NCBI GenBank assembly: GCA_964448675.1
Contig: CAYUZU010000012.1
Coordinates: 61,300-125,299 of the forward strand
Origin: CAYUZU01 sp964448675
Lineage (GTDB): Bacteria > Planctomycetota > Phycisphaerae > UBA1845 > Fen-1342
Length of the DNA: 64,000 bases
Direction of reading: 5' to 3'
Shown: in pieces, positions 42,285 through 51,797 of the stretch
Position numbering within the stretch: position 1 is the stretch's first letter
How the letters are laid out: the number at the start of each line of letters is the position of its first letter
The notes under the pieces: model-generated
Database searches by the model: none
Told to the model about the DNA's origin: nothing
Seen by the model: the letters and a program-made list of their open reading frames with translations, nothing else
Made by a program: the position numbers and the translations under genes

Positions 42285-42303
42285 GGCTTCCGCAGGGGAA
42301 GCC
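42285..42303 (+). promoter_or_regulatory. Stem-loop in the acpP leader
   Basis: GGCTTCC (42285-42291) pairs with GGAAGCC (42297-42303) with a GCAGG loop, nine bases upstream of the AGGAGG of acpP. It may stabilise the leader or modulate initiation; no known riboregulator was recognised. Confidence 0.35.
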
Positions 42304-42325
42304 CCGACTCGCAGGAGGAAACCCC

Positions 42326-42589
42326 GTGCCCGATTCAGCCGAGATCGAAGCCAAGGTGAAGAAAATCGTCGCCGAGCAGATGGGCGTGGCCGAGTCCGAG
42401 ATCACGCGTGAAACATCGTTCGTGAACGATCTCAACGCCGACTCGCTCGACACCGTCGAACTCGTGATGGAGTTCGAGGACGAGTTCGAGATGAGCATTC
42501 CCGACGAGGAGGCGGAGAAGATCCAGACCGTCGGCATGGCCATCGACTTCATCACGGCGCACCTGAACAGCGCCAACAGCAACAAGTAG
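42326..42589 (+). CDS. acpP: Acyl carrier protein
   Basis: GTG at 42326 behind AGGAGG gives 87 residues. The phosphopantetheine serine is S40 in LNADSLDTVELVM; helices II and III (VMEFEDEFEMSIPDEEAEKIQTVGMAIDFI in parts) match fatty-acid-synthase ACPs. It carries growing acyl chains in the cytosol and is followed 22 bp later by fabF, the common acpP-fabF pair. The tail SANSNK is a short extension. Confidence 0.96.
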   Translation: MPDSAEIEAKVKKIVAEQMGVAESEITRETSFVNDLNADSLDTVELVMEFEDEFEMSIPDEEAEKIQTVGMAIDFITAHLNSANSNK

Positions 42590-42611
42590 TCTCATCTGGC
42601 GGAGTGCTATC

Positions 42612-43850
42612 GTGGGCGATCGTCGTGTCGTGATCACCGGGATGGGCGCCATCACGCCCATCGGGATCGGTGTGGACAAGTTCTGGGATGCGCTCGTATC
42701 CGGCAAGGGCGGTATTCACACCCTGACCCGGTTTGACCACAGCGCGCAAGAGGTGCACATCGGGGGCGAATGCGTCGACTTCGACCCCAAGCAGTACCTC
42801 GAGGGACGTGCCATCAAACGCTACGATCGCTTCGCCCAGTTCGCCTACGCCGCCGGCCACATGGCGTTCGAGCAGGCGGGCCTGGCACCGGACCGGTTCG
42901 AGCCCACCCGCGCGTCGGTGCTGCTCGGCACGGGCATCGGGGGCCTCGCCGAGATCGAAGACCAGCACCTCCGCCTGCTCCAGAAGGGCCCGAGCAAGGT
43001 GTCGGCCTTCACCATCCCCAAACTCATGGCCAACGCCGGCGCGGGCAACCTCTCCATTGCCCTGAATTGCCAGGGGCCCAGCGCATCGATCGCCACCGCT
43101 TGCGCTTCGGCCGGCAGCGCGATGGGCGAGGCCTATCACCTCATTCGCCGGGATGAGGTCGACCTGGTGCTGACGGGGGGGGCCGAAGCGGCCTGTACGC
43201 CGCTGGGCATCTCCGCGTTCGCCGCCATGAAGGCGATCAGCACCCGCAATGACGATCCGGAGCACGCCTCGCGTCCGTTCGACAAGGACCGCGACGGATT
43301 CGTGCTTTCCGAGGGAGCGGGCCTGCTGGTCTTCGAAGAATTGGAACACGCCAAGCAGCGTGGGGCGCCCGTCTTCGCCGAGGTCATCGGCTACGGCGCC
43401 TCCTCGGATGCCAGCGACCTCGTCCAGCCGGAGCCGCAGGGCCGCGGTGGCGCGTTGGCGATGCAGCACGCCCTGCAGCACGCCGGGGTCAACACCGACG
43501 CGATCGACTACATCAACGCCCACGGCACCAGCACGCCGCTGGGCGACATCGCCGAAACGCGTGCCATCAAGTCGGTATTCGGTGCCCACGCGTCGAAGGT
43601 CGCGATCAGCAGCACGAAGAGCTCGATCGGCCACCTGCTGGGCGCCAGTGGCGGGGTCGAGGCCATCGCCACCATCATGGCCATGCGCAATCACACGATT
43701 CCGCCGACGATCAACCTCGAGACGCCGGACCCCGAGTGCGACCTCGACTACGTGCCCAACACGGCGCGCGACGCGAACGTCCGGCTGGCGATCAGCAATT
43801 CCTTCGGCTTCGGCGGGCACAACACCTGCGTCGTCTTTCAGGCGGTCTGA
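42612..43850 (+). CDS. fabF: Beta-ketoacyl-ACP synthase II
   Basis: The 412-residue thiolase-fold enzyme has the Cys-His-His triad: C164 in TACASAGSA, H304 in NAHGTSTPLGD and H341 in SIGHLLGASGG. It elongates acyl-ACP by condensing with malonyl-ACP. GTG 42612 follows GGAG by seven bases. The pair with acpP gives a single transcription unit for type II fatty acid synthesis. Confidence 0.97.
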   Translation: MGDRRVVITGMGAITPIGIGVDKFWDALVSGKGGIHTLTRFDHSAQEVHIGGECVDFDPKQYLEGRAIKRYDRFAQFAYAAGHMAFEQAGLAPDRFEPTRASVLLGTGIGGLAEIEDQHLRLLQKGPSKVSAFTIPKLMANAGAGNLSIALNCQGPSASIATACASAGSAMGEAYHLIRRDEVDLVLTGGAEAACTPLGISAFAAMKAISTRNDDPEHASRPFDKDRDGFVLSEGAGLLVFEELEHAKQRGAPVFAEVIGYGASSDASDLVQPEPQGRGGALAMQHALQHAGVNTDAIDYINAHGTSTPLGDIAETRAIKSVFGAHASKVAISSTKSSIGHLLGASGGVEAIATIMAMRNHTIPPTINLETPDPECDLDYVPNTARDANVRLAISNSFGFGGHNTCVVFQAV

Positions 43851-43928
43851 GCCGCCGCCGCACCAGCTCCTTCCGTCGGCGTATTCAACCAGGACAGACG
43901 GTTCGACCGACTGGAAGAGGTGTGCGCC

Positions 43929-44837
43929 ATGCCCGGCAATGCGTCCGATAAGTCACCGCCACGCCGACTGACGCGGCGACAGCTGTTGGTGCGCGCAGCG
44001 GGCGGCGGCGTGACGCTCGGCCTGGGGGGCGCGGGGGCCTACGCCTACGCGCGCCGGCTGGAGCCCTACTGGCCCGCGCTGGAACACCACGAAATGCCGC
44101 TGCCGAGGCTCGGCCCGGGGTTGGTCGGTCGCCGGGTGATGCAACTCTCGGACCTGCATCTGTCCGCCAACTGCCCGTACTCGTGGCTCGAGGAGCAGAT
44201 TCGCTACTGTCGCTCGCGCGAACCGGACCTCATCGTTCTGACCGGGGACTACATTACGGCGGGCGTGCGGGTATGGATGGACGAGATGACGAAGCTGCTG
44301 CGGCCGCTGGTGGCGCCGCTCGGCGTATTCGCCGTCCTCGGCAACCACGACTACGGGGTGTACACGCCCTTCAATCGCTCGCGCGGCCCGGGTATCGCCA
44401 ACCAGATGCACGACGCCCTCGCCCAGGCCGGCGTGACCGTGCTGCGGAACGCCGCCCACACGGTCGCAGCGGACGGCGCCGCCCTGCAGATCGTCGGGCT
44501 GGACGACCTGTGGGGCGGGGCGTTCGACCCGGCGGCCGCGTTCGCGCAGGCCGACCCCACCCTGCCCACCATCGCCCTGAGCCACAACCCGGACACCATG
44601 CCCACGTTGGCGCAATGCGCTTGCGACTGGGTGCTGGCAGGGCACACCCACGGCGGGCAGGTGCGGGTCCCGCTGTGGGGAGCGCTGCGGCTGCCCATCA
44701 AGCACCGGCGGTTCGACGCGGGCCTGTTCGAGGTCAACGGCCGCCGGCTGTACGTCAATCGCGGGCTGGGGTGCCTGCACAGCGTGCGGTTCAACTGCCG
44801 CCCCGAGATTACCGAGTTCACGCTGCAATCGACGTAA
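43929..44837 (+). CDS. Tat-exported calcineurin-like metallophosphoesterase
   Basis: 302 residues. The N-terminus has a twin-arginine signal (RRLTRRQLLVRAAGGGVTLGLGGAGAYAYA in parts). The phosphoesterase motifs are all present: QLSDLHL, LTGDYI, LGNHDY, then LSHNPD and AGHTHGGQV, which bind two metals. The family is like YaeI/LpxH-type enzymes acting outside the cytosol. ATG 43929 has AGAGG eight bases upstream. The final bases abut the convergent membrane glycosyltransferase gene with no gap. Confidence 0.93.
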   Translation: MPGNASDKSPPRRLTRRQLLVRAAGGGVTLGLGGAGAYAYARRLEPYWPALEHHEMPLPRLGPGLVGRRVMQLSDLHLSANCPYSWLEEQIRYCRSREPDLIVLTGDYITAGVRVWMDEMTKLLRPLVAPLGVFAVLGNHDYGVYTPFNRSRGPGIANQMHDALAQAGVTVLRNAAHTVAADGAALQIVGLDDLWGGAFDPAAAFAQADPTLPTIALSHNPDTMPTLAQCACDWVLAGHTHGGQVRVPLWGALRLPIKHRRFDAGLFEVNGRRLYVNRGLGCLHSVRFNCRPEITEFTLQST

Positions 44838-46094
44838 TCACGCGGACGCTCGTTCCGCCGCGTGGCTCCGCGCGTCGGCCCGCGCCGCCCGCAGCAGCAG
44901 CGCGCCCAGCACGACCGCCATCAGCCAGTGCACGCCCAGCAAGCGCGGCAGCGGCCAGATCCAGGCCACCATGCCCACCGCCCAGACCAGCAGGCCGCTC
45001 CATCCCACCCTGCGGCTGCGGCGGCACCCGCTGTCCGCGGCGCAGCGACCGAGCAACACCAGCGCCGGCAGGGCCCAGACGAGGTAGTACGTGCGGAGCA
45101 ACGGCGTGAAGACCAGCATGCCGAGGGCATACGCCGCCGCTTCGGCATGACGTGGTGTGCGGCCCAATGTGCGCCATTGGCGACAGGTAACAAGGAACAG
45201 CGTTCCGAGCAGCAGCAGGTCGACGCCACGGGCAAGCCAGACGCTGGTCGCGGGGGCGAGCGTGGCGGGCTGCCAGCGAAGGGCGAACGGGTGATCGGGC
45301 CAGGTAAGACGGGCAAGCACCGGCCCGAGGGCCTGGTTGCGGTGGTCGACGAAGTGGTCGGGCAAGTTCGGCGCGATCATCGCCGACCCGCTCTGCACGT
45401 TGTGGGCCCACCACTCGTGGTGGTACGCGCCGGCCTGCGCGGGGCCGAACAGTGTCACCGGTGGCACGACCGCAAGCACGAGCGTGGCGACCAGAAACCC
45501 GGCGACGGCAGACCAGCGGCGCTTCAGCACCAGCCACGGCAGAAAGATCGCGGGCAGCAGCTTGACGATCGCGGCCACTCCGAGCAGCCCACCCGCCAGG
45601 GCCGGCTTGCGCTCGAGCCCGTCGACACCGACAATGACCAAAGCAAGGATCAGGTAGCTGAGCTGATTGAACTTGGCGGCTTCGATCATGGCGGGTAGCG
45701 CCAGCACGACGGCCACAACCAGCGGCGCGTCCGGGAATGGCGCGTCGCGCGAGCGTCCCCACCGCCGCAGCACCACCAGGCTGGTCACAATGGCCGCCAC
45801 TTGCAGCAGCGACCACACCACCGCCGCGGGCAGCTTGTCCAAGGCCCCAAGCGGTGCGAGCAGGACGGGGATGGCGGGCAGGTAGAACGGTAACTGGCGC
45901 TCGTCGGGCGCCGCCGAGTGGCCAATGTCGGGATTGAGCTGCCCGTGCTGCCAGACATAGCGGGCATCGAGGTAGAAGTGGTGGAAATCGTACCGCTCGC
46001 GATAGGCGCGGTCGAACGAGACCGCCCCGAGCGCCAGCACCAGCACGCCAAGCACTGCGGTCACCGTCCACCGACCACGCTCCAGCTCAGGCAT
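44838..46094 (-). CDS. DUF2029/GT87-like membrane glycosyltransferase, downstream copy
   Basis: A 418-residue polytopic protein with about ten hydrophobic helices. Typical GT87/GT-C features are a first periplasmic loop with D-x-x-H-F-Y-L-D (FHHFYLDARYVW, about 32-44) and KFNQLSYLILALVIVG, and LLPAIFLPWLVLKR later. It would transfer sugar from a polyprenyl-phosphate donor on the outer face of the membrane. The start overlaps the upstream paralogue's stop by eight bases. Hydrophobic regions dominate, so exact ends of helices are uncertain. Confidence 0.85.
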   Translation of the reverse strand: MPELERGRWTVTAVLGVLVLALGAVSFDRAYRERYDFHHFYLDARYVWQHGQLNPDIGHSAAPDERQLPFYLPAIPVLLAPLGALDKLPAAVVWSLLQVAAIVTSLVVLRRWGRSRDAPFPDAPLVVAVVLALPAMIEAAKFNQLSYLILALVIVGVDGLERKPALAGGLLGVAAIVKLLPAIFLPWLVLKRRWSAVAGFLVATLVLAVVPPVTLFGPAQAGAYHHEWWAHNVQSGSAMIAPNLPDHFVDHRNQALGPVLARLTWPDHPFALRWQPATLAPATSVWLARGVDLLLLGTLFLVTCRQWRTLGRTPRHAEAAAYALGMLVFTPLLRTYYLVWALPALVLLGRCAADSGCRRSRRVGWSGLLVWAVGMVAWIWPLPRLLGVHWLMAVVLGALLLRAARADARSHAAERASA

Positions 46095-47574
46095 GCTCCA
46101 CCGTGCCTTTCGCCATCGTAGAACCGGCCTGTCGCGGTTCGGCGGCGGACAGCGGAATCTCATCGCCGAGTGCGGGCGGCGGCAGGGCCGCGGGATCGCG
46201 CGCGAGCTTGCGCAACAACGTGATGACCGGGATCATGAGAACAAGCACCGAGACCAGTACAACGCCGGCGGCTTCCAGCGGTCGCCACAACAGCCCGACC
46301 TGCCCTCCGAGCACGGCCAGCAGGCAGCCCAGCGTCAGCCAGCTCCACAGGCCGCGCCAGCCCATGTAGTGCAGGCCGGCGCCGAGCAGTGACACCGCCG
46401 GCAACGCCCAGATCATGTGATAGCGGCGCATGACGGGCATGAGCCAGAGCATCGCGAGCATGAACAGGACGAACTCGAACCGCAACGACCACACGGGCAT
46501 GCGTGCCGCGGGTCGGCGGGCAAGGAGGATCAGCACCAGCAGTGAGCCGAGGCTGATGCCGGTCGCCAGCGTCGCCACCCCCGACAATGACCAATTCGCC
46601 ACGTTGAGGGTCTGCGGCTGCTCGGCGGCGTACTTCGTCTGGATCCGCGGGTCGTTGTCGAAGTGCGTGCTGTAATCCGTGTCGTGCAGCCAGCGCGCCA
46701 GCACCGCCCCCATGCCCTGGTTGCGCCAGTCCATCTCGCGCTCCGTGCGGATCAGGCCGGCGTGAGACCCCGTGTGCACCGCCCGCCGCTGCCAGCCGCG
46801 GTAGGCCTGCCACGCGGTCTCGGGGCCGAACACGATGGCGTCGCTCACCGGCCCGGCCAGCAGGACCGTCGCGAACGCCACCGCCGTCGTGCGGTACTGG
46901 CGCTTGAGCGCGTACCAGACCACGAGCAGGCCGGGGGTGATCTTGAGCAGGACCGCCAGCCCGATCCACAGACCGGCCGCCGACCGCGCCCCGCGCTGCC
47001 AGCAGACGAAGCTGCCGACCATCAAGAGCAACGTCAGCGTGTTGATCTGGTTCAGGCGAAACTCCCACGACCAGTACGCCGCCAGCAGCATCAGCGGCAC
47101 CAGTTGCGTGACCGGCCAGTCTTCCGGCGGCAGCCCCGACATGTAACGGCCGATCAGCCGCACCAGCGCCACCAGCGCGACCAGGTTCAGCCCCAGCCAG
47201 ACGTAGCCCGCGGTCTTGAACGGCAGCCACGCCAGCAGGGCCATGAGCCGGGACACGAACGGCCAGTACCAGTCGAGCCGGCCGCGGCGCTGTAGCCGCC
47301 CCTCCTCCACGTCATAGCCGGGATCCAGCATCCCGTGGTGCAGCAGCCACGCGCCCGCATTGTAAAAGTACTCGAAGTCCTGCGCGTCCTGCCGCGGCGA
47401 TAAGCGCTTCGCCCCCGTCCGCCCCAGCCAGATCACCACCGCCACCATTCCCAGCAGGCACACGACGCGCAGCCAGCCGGGCGCCGTGGGCAGGTGCACG
47501 GTCGCCGGCGGCGCAGGCATACCATGCCCCGTCGCGTGCCCCGGCAGACTCTCCGTGCGGTGAACCGACGCCAT
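46087..47574 (-). CDS. DUF2029/GT87-like membrane glycosyltransferase, upstream copy
   Basis: About 495 residues from ATG 47574; a later ATG at 47520 is possible because no clear ribosome-binding site marks either. About ten transmembrane helices; the first loop has DAQDFEYFYNAGAWLLHH, and EFRLNQINTLTLLLMVGSF and LLKITPGLLVVWYALKRQYR match GT87 mannosyltransferase-like proteins. It is co-translated with the related gene downstream; the two probably make or decorate a lipid-linked glycan. Confidence 0.8.
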   Translation of the reverse strand: MASVHRTESLPGHATGHGMPAPPATVHLPTAPGWLRVVCLLGMVAVVIWLGRTGAKRLSPRQDAQDFEYFYNAGAWLLHHGMLDPGYDVEEGRLQRRGRLDWYWPFVSRLMALLAWLPFKTAGYVWLGLNLVALVALVRLIGRYMSGLPPEDWPVTQLVPLMLLAAYWSWEFRLNQINTLTLLLMVGSFVCWQRGARSAAGLWIGLAVLLKITPGLLVVWYALKRQYRTTAVAFATVLLAGPVSDAIVFGPETAWQAYRGWQRRAVHTGSHAGLIRTEREMDWRNQGMGAVLARWLHDTDYSTHFDNDPRIQTKYAAEQPQTLNVANWSLSGVATLATGISLGSLLVLILLARRPAARMPVWSLRFEFVLFMLAMLWLMPVMRRYHMIWALPAVSLLGAGLHYMGWRGLWSWLTLGCLLAVLGGQVGLLWRPLEAAGVVLVSVLVLMIPVITLLRKLARDPAALPPPALGDEIPLSAAEPRQAGSTMAKGTVEHA

Positions 47575-47770
47575 ACCGCGGGCGATTCTACGAAGGGGGT
47601 GCCTGAGCAACAATGGTGCGGGGGCCGGACGCCCGCAGGTCCCGTGCCGGTGCCCCTGGGGCGCGTGGGACAAGGCGACTACGAAATGCAGCACGCACCT
47701 GCGGGGCCAGTGCCGCGAGCAGGTGCGTGCAGGTGGGTTTTGCTACTGATTCACCGGGGCGGCTGCGCGC

Positions 47771-48091
47771 CTACCAGCGTCGGCCCCCACCGCCGCCACC
47801 GCCACCGCCATAGCCACCACGGCCGCCGCGGCCGCCGCCGCCACCTTCGCGGGGGCGCGCTTCGTTGACGGTCAGGGTGCGGCCGTCGAGTTGCGAACCG
47901 TTGAGGTTCTCGATGGCGGCCTGGGCCTCGTCATCCGTCTCCATTTCCACGAACCCGAAACCACGCGATCGGCCGGTCTCTCGATCCTGCAGAATCGCAA
48001 CGCTGCGAACATTGCCAAACGCGGCGAAGGCCGCTTCCAAACTCTCATCCGTCGTCGAGTACGACAGATTTCCCACGTAGATCCGTTTCAA
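47771..48091 (-). CDS. RNA-recognition-motif protein with glycine-rich tail
   Basis: Starting with TTG 48091 (AGGAG eight bases upstream), the 106-residue protein is a single RRM: RNP2 IYVGNL at 4-9, RNP1 RGFGFVEM at 43-50, closing with LDGRTLTVNEA, followed by a Gly/Arg-rich tail of about 25 residues (RGGRGGYGGGGGG). It parallels cyanobacterial and planctomycete cold-inducible RNA-binding proteins. The leader is long (about 135 nt) from a good promoter at 48234-48262, suggesting post-transcriptional control. Confidence 0.93.
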   Translation of the reverse strand: MKRIYVGNLSYSTTDESLEAAFAAFGNVRSVAILQDRETGRSRGFGFVEMETDDEAQAAIENLNGSQLDGRTLTVNEARPREGGGGGRGGRGGYGGGGGGGGGRRW

Positions 48092-48233
48092 CTCTTCTGC
48101 TCCTAGACAAGCACTGGGCGTTGCGAACGCTGCGAACGCGCAGACCGGGGATCTCCCCGCAGACCAAAGAAACTAGTAACCATCCGATGGAGATGTCGAA
48201 CCTTGGCAGGACGAATCCTATCGGCTATCAGAA

Positions 48234-48262
48234 AAGATAACTGAATTTCAGACGCAAGTCAA
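48234..48262 (-). promoter_or_regulatory. Sigma-70-type promoter of the RRM gene
   Basis: On the minus strand TTGACT (48262-48257) and TATCTT (48239-48234) are separated by 17 bp. Transcription would start near 48227, leaving a 135-nt leader with a CGGGG/CCCCG hairpin (48146-48159) and a repeated GCGAACGC. Both hexamers are close to consensus. Confidence 0.6.
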
Positions 48263-48355
48263 TCGATCGCGCGGGCGTCAATCGCGGCGCATGAACCGTT
48301 CCTGTGTGCCCGGGTCGCGGTGCCGATGCCGCTCGGGCGCGTTTCCGGCCGCCAT

Positions 48356-48730
48356 TCACTCATCTGATCGCTCGGGCGCGTCGTCCTTCGTCTGTTCCCG
48401 CAGCGACTCGACCGTCGTCGTCCAGACGGGCGGCGCCGACTTGTCATCCTTCTCCCACAACGCCCGGACGGCGCTCTCGGGCACATAGGCGTCGACGAAC
48501 CCTTCGGTCCAGACACGCACGTACGTTCCCTCGTGCCCCATCACCCACACGTAGGTCCCCTCGTCGATCATGCCCTGCGGCGGGTCGATCTGGTAGGGGC
48601 CCTCGCGGTAGTACGGCGTGCTGTGAGTAATGACGTGCGTGCAGCCCGCCAGCGCCAGCCCACCCAGCAGGAGGCCTCCGCCGGCAAGCCCACCCCGCCA
48701 TCGACTTGACTTCGATTCTCGCACCTTCAT
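48356..48730 (-). CDS. Small lipoprotein of unknown function
   Basis: A 124-residue protein with a hydrophobic signal and lipobox LALAGC (Cys near 30). The mature region has YREGPYQIDPPQGMIDEGTYVWVMGHEGTYVRVWTEGF in parts, resembling an SH3-like fold, and an acidic tail KDDAPERSDE. ATG 48730 follows GAGG. It precedes no obvious partner; the MscS gene lies upstream in the same direction 30 bp away. Confidence 0.75.
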   Translation of the reverse strand: MKVRESKSSRWRGGLAGGGLLLGGLALAGCTHVITHSTPYYREGPYQIDPPQGMIDEGTYVWVMGHEGTYVRVWTEGFVDAYVPESAVRALWEKDDKSAPPVWTTTVESLREQTKDDAPERSDE

Positions 48731-48759
48731 CGCCGGTCCTCGGTGCTACACGCGCGGCC

Positions 48760-49776
48760 CTACACCCCCGGCCCAGTATAACCGACCGGCGTCGTGGTGC
48801 AGACGTCGCCCTCGCTGGGACCGGCGGCCGGGGTCGGCACCGGCGGTGCCCAGCTGGTCGTGCCGCCGGGCAACGCGGCCTCGCCGGCGGCGAACGTGGC
48901 CGGCGCCGCCGACTCGAGCCCGCGGTGAACGAACAGGTGCGTCTGAATGCCGGCGGCACGGAACTCGCGTGCCAGGGTGGTGCGGATCTCGTGCATGAGC
49001 TGCCAGGCCGCGGACGGGGTGTTGGCCCAAGCCGCCACCCAGCAACGAACGCCCTCCTTGCCCAGCTCCATGACCCAGAACCGCGGCTCCTCGTAAGCGG
49101 AGAAGTAGCGGCTATGGGAGGCGGCGGCGACGGCGATCTGCTCGACCTGCTCCAAGTCGGTGTGGGGAGCCACCCAGAACTCGACATAGGCCCACTGGTA
49201 GCGATCGATGATCGAGTAGTTGACGAACTCCTTCTCGATCATGCGGTGGTTGGGCACCATGTAGCGGCGCCAGTCCCAGACCTTGATCGTGGTGTGGGTC
49301 AGGGTGATGTCCTCGATCGTGCCGTAGAACCCGTCGATGAGCACGGTGTCGCCGATGCGGATCGGCTGGCTGTACGAGATGACCACGCCCGCGATGAGGT
49401 TTTCCAGCAGCGGCTTGGCGGCAATACCGGCAATCACCGCCACCACGGCCACCAGCAGCGAGACCACCGCCGCCGGCACGCCGCTGAGCAACGGCAACCC
49501 CAGCATGACCGTCAGCCCGATGCAGGCCAGCGGCACGAGCAGCCGCCGCATGAGGGCAAAGCGGGTCGCGATGCTCTCCAGGCCGCGCTCGCGGGCCTCG
49601 GTGGTGTGGTCGACCACGGGGGACGACGTGCGGATGGCCTCGAACCGCTTGATTCGTTCGAGGCGCTCGGAGCGCTGGGTCTCGGCACGCCGGATGGCGC
49701 GGTGGAGGTACCATACCACAAGGGAGCCACCGCCCCCGACAACCCCCAGGTAGACCCAGTACAGATCCCAACCCAT
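48760..49776 (-). CDS. MscS-family mechanosensitive channel
   Basis: The 338-residue protein starts with one membrane helix (about 5-23), then a charged linker, then hydrophobic helices 74-94 and 97-120 including the pore helix VVSLLVAVVAVIAGIAAKPLLENLIAGVVISYSQPIRIGDTVLIDG (in parts), and the MscS beta domain with GTIEDITLTHTTIKVWD. The C-terminal alpha/beta domain includes WVAAWANTPSAAWQLMHEIR, and a Pro/Thr/Gly-rich tail follows. It releases osmolytes on hypo-osmotic shock. ATG 49776 is chosen; in-frame codons upstream lack a ribosome-binding site. Confidence 0.9.
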   Translation of the reverse strand: MGWDLYWVYLGVVGGGGSLVVWYLHRAIRRAETQRSERLERIKRFEAIRTSSPVVDHTTEARERGLESIATRFALMRRLLVPLACIGLTVMLGLPLLSGVPAAVVSLLVAVVAVIAGIAAKPLLENLIAGVVISYSQPIRIGDTVLIDGFYGTIEDITLTHTTIKVWDWRRYMVPNHRMIEKEFVNYSIIDRYQWAYVEFWVAPHTDLEQVEQIAVAAASHSRYFSAYEEPRFWVMELGKEGVRCWVAAWANTPSAAWQLMHEIRTTLAREFRAAGIQTHLFVHRGLESAAPATFAAGEAALPGGTTSWAPPVPTPAAGPSEGDVCTTTPVGYTGPGV

Positions 49777-49819
49777 CGTCAAACCATCCTGGAAACGTCG
49801 CCGGCGGTTCTGACAAGCG

Positions 49820-51664
49820 TCAGCGAACCCCGGCTTCACTGCTGGCAAGAATCTCCGTCAGCGCTTCTTCATCGGTCAAACGCGCGATCGGATATGAATT
49901 ATATTTCATATCCCAGTATGGCGAACGACGGTAGAAGAAATCCAGCCGCGCGCGAGGGTTTTTCGCGAATTCTTCATCTTCTGCGAGCCGCTGCTCAAAC
50001 GCGGCACGCAGCGCTTCGTCTGCGGCCAGCATCCGCCGCGCGATCGGCTCCATCGCATACGATTCAAAGTACTCCTTCCGCTCAAACATCGCGTTGAAAA
50101 AACCCCAGCGGACCAGCGCGTCCACCGCCTCCGGCTCGAGCAACTGGGCGATCAGCTTGGCCCGCGGCTGACGCATTACCGCGACCGCCGTCCCCGGCGG
50201 AAACCAGCGTTTCTCGACCACCGGCACCACCTCGTAGTCGGGTACCAGGCGCCCCTCGTAGGGCCGGTCGGCGAACGTCACTTCTTCGAAACGATAGGAT
50301 TCGATCTCCAGCCACCGCGGCTGCGCCAGGTAAACCAATTCGACCCCATGGACTTCGAGCCGCTCGATGACGGCCGACCAGACCGGCGGCACCAGGTACG
50401 CCGCCGGCGGCACGACGGACGCCCCCACTTCGGTCTCGTCATACAGGGTGGTCTCGACGTCCAGCGGGGCATCCGTATAGCGAACCACCGGCCGGCCAGC
50501 GACCGGGCTGTCGACCATCTCGATCTGAACCGCCCGGTAGATGATGAGCCGTCCCCCCTCCGTCTGATCGACACCGAGCACGACGCGGCCTTCGCGCTCC
50601 GCCCCGCGCGTCCGGGCACACCGCTCGTCCGCGGCCGCCACCAGCCGGGGCAATTCGCCAGGCTCGCGGTTGAGAAACTCGAGCGTATGCACCAGGAAGG
50701 CGTAGGTACCGCGCACGCGGCGGACATAGGGCTTGAGCGCGTGGGCCTCGATCAGCACGGTCGGCCGATTGCACAGCCCGCCGTAGCCCGTCGACAACCG
50801 CGGGCGGATATCGACGGCCGCCTCGATGCCCGCGGTCAGGTCGGTCCGAGCCCGCGGCCACGAGTACGGAAACGTCGGCACGTCGCTCGCCGCCATCCCG
50901 GCCAGGACGAACGGCAAGTACTGGTCCCGCGTCCACGCTGCGACGGCGGGCGCAGCATACTCGTTGGTCGTGGCGGCATAGAGGATATCGTAGCGGTGAT
51001 CGCTGCCGTCGGTCGTATGCGTGTCGATGAACAGGTGCGGCCGCCAGCGGTTCCACACAGCGAGCCACGCCCGCATCTCGACCGCATCCGCCTTGACGTA
51101 ATCGCGGTTCAGGTTCAGGTTGGCCGACGTCACGCGCCAGCCCATCTCCTCCGGGCCGACCTGGTTCAGGCGGTTGTACGCGCCGAAGCGCTCGTGGCCG
51201 TCCACGCTGAAGATCGGCATGATCAGGACATTCACGTTGCGGATCAGCATGTGCTGCGTGCCGGTCACGAGAATGTCGCGCGCCAGCATCAGGGCGGCGT
51301 CCTTGCCGGCGCACTCCCCCGCGTGAATACAGCACTGCACCAGCAGCAGCGGACGGTCACTCCGGCGGGCCGCCTCGGCGTCAAAGGAACCATCCGTGGA
51401 CAGGATCAACAGCGGCAGTTCGCGGTTCTCGCCGCTGCGGCCGAACGAGGTATACCGCGCGTAGGGCGAGTACGCCGCCAGCCGCTGACAGAAGTCGACC
51501 ACGGCGGCGTGGCGGTCGGTCTGGCGGAAGTCGGTCCGCTCGGCCCGCACGCGCCACTGGTCGGGCAGGTGTTCGGGCTTGATGTAGGCCACGCGCGGCG
51601 CGGCGCAGCCGGACAACAGCAGAGCCAGCACCAGGGCGAGCACGTAAGGGGCGTACGATGACAT
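49820..51664 (-). CDS. M14-family zinc carboxypeptidase, lipoprotein
   Basis: 614 residues with a lipobox LLLSGC (Cys20). The M14 zinc site is HAGECAGKD (H113, E116) with H215 in IDTHTTDG, and NRDYVK (R186 region) provides the substrate-carboxylate Arg. A Glu in LIEAHALKP is a candidate general base. The C-terminal 250 residues are an extra domain with many beta strands. It would trim peptides or peptidoglycan outside the inner membrane. It lies 43 bp upstream of mscS in the same direction. Confidence 0.9.
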   Translation of the reverse strand: MSSYAPYVLALVLALLLSGCAAPRVAYIKPEHLPDQWRVRAERTDFRQTDRHAAVVDFCQRLAAYSPYARYTSFGRSGENRELPLLILSTDGSFDAEAARRSDRPLLLVQCCIHAGECAGKDAALMLARDILVTGTQHMLIRNVNVLIMPIFSVDGHERFGAYNRLNQVGPEEMGWRVTSANLNLNRDYVKADAVEMRAWLAVWNRWRPHLFIDTHTTDGSDHRYDILYAATTNEYAAPAVAAWTRDQYLPFVLAGMAASDVPTFPYSWPRARTDLTAGIEAAVDIRPRLSTGYGGLCNRPTVLIEAHALKPYVRRVRGTYAFLVHTLEFLNREPGELPRLVAAADERCARTRGAEREGRVVLGVDQTEGGRLIIYRAVQIEMVDSPVAGRPVVRYTDAPLDVETTLYDETEVGASVVPPAAYLVPPVWSAVIERLEVHGVELVYLAQPRWLEIESYRFEEVTFADRPYEGRLVPDYEVVPVVEKRWFPPGTAVAVMRQPRAKLIAQLLEPEAVDALVRWGFFNAMFERKEYFESYAMEPIARRMLAADEALRAAFEQRLAEDEEFAKNPRARLDFFYRRSPYWDMKYNSYPIARLTDEEALTEILASSEAGVR

Positions 51665-51797
51665 GACGGGTCCTTTCGCTGATCACCCTCCGTGAACGTC
51701 ATACCTGCCGTCAATATAGGGGATACGGCCGTTGCGTGCAGCGCCGGGTGTGGCGCCCGTTGCGTCGCAGGACGCATCGACCCGCATTCCTTGTCGA

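Noticed and set aside
42285..42303. Riboswitch upstream of acpP
   Set aside because: Only one short hairpin is present and no aptamer-like conserved loop; I keep it as a plain stem-loop.
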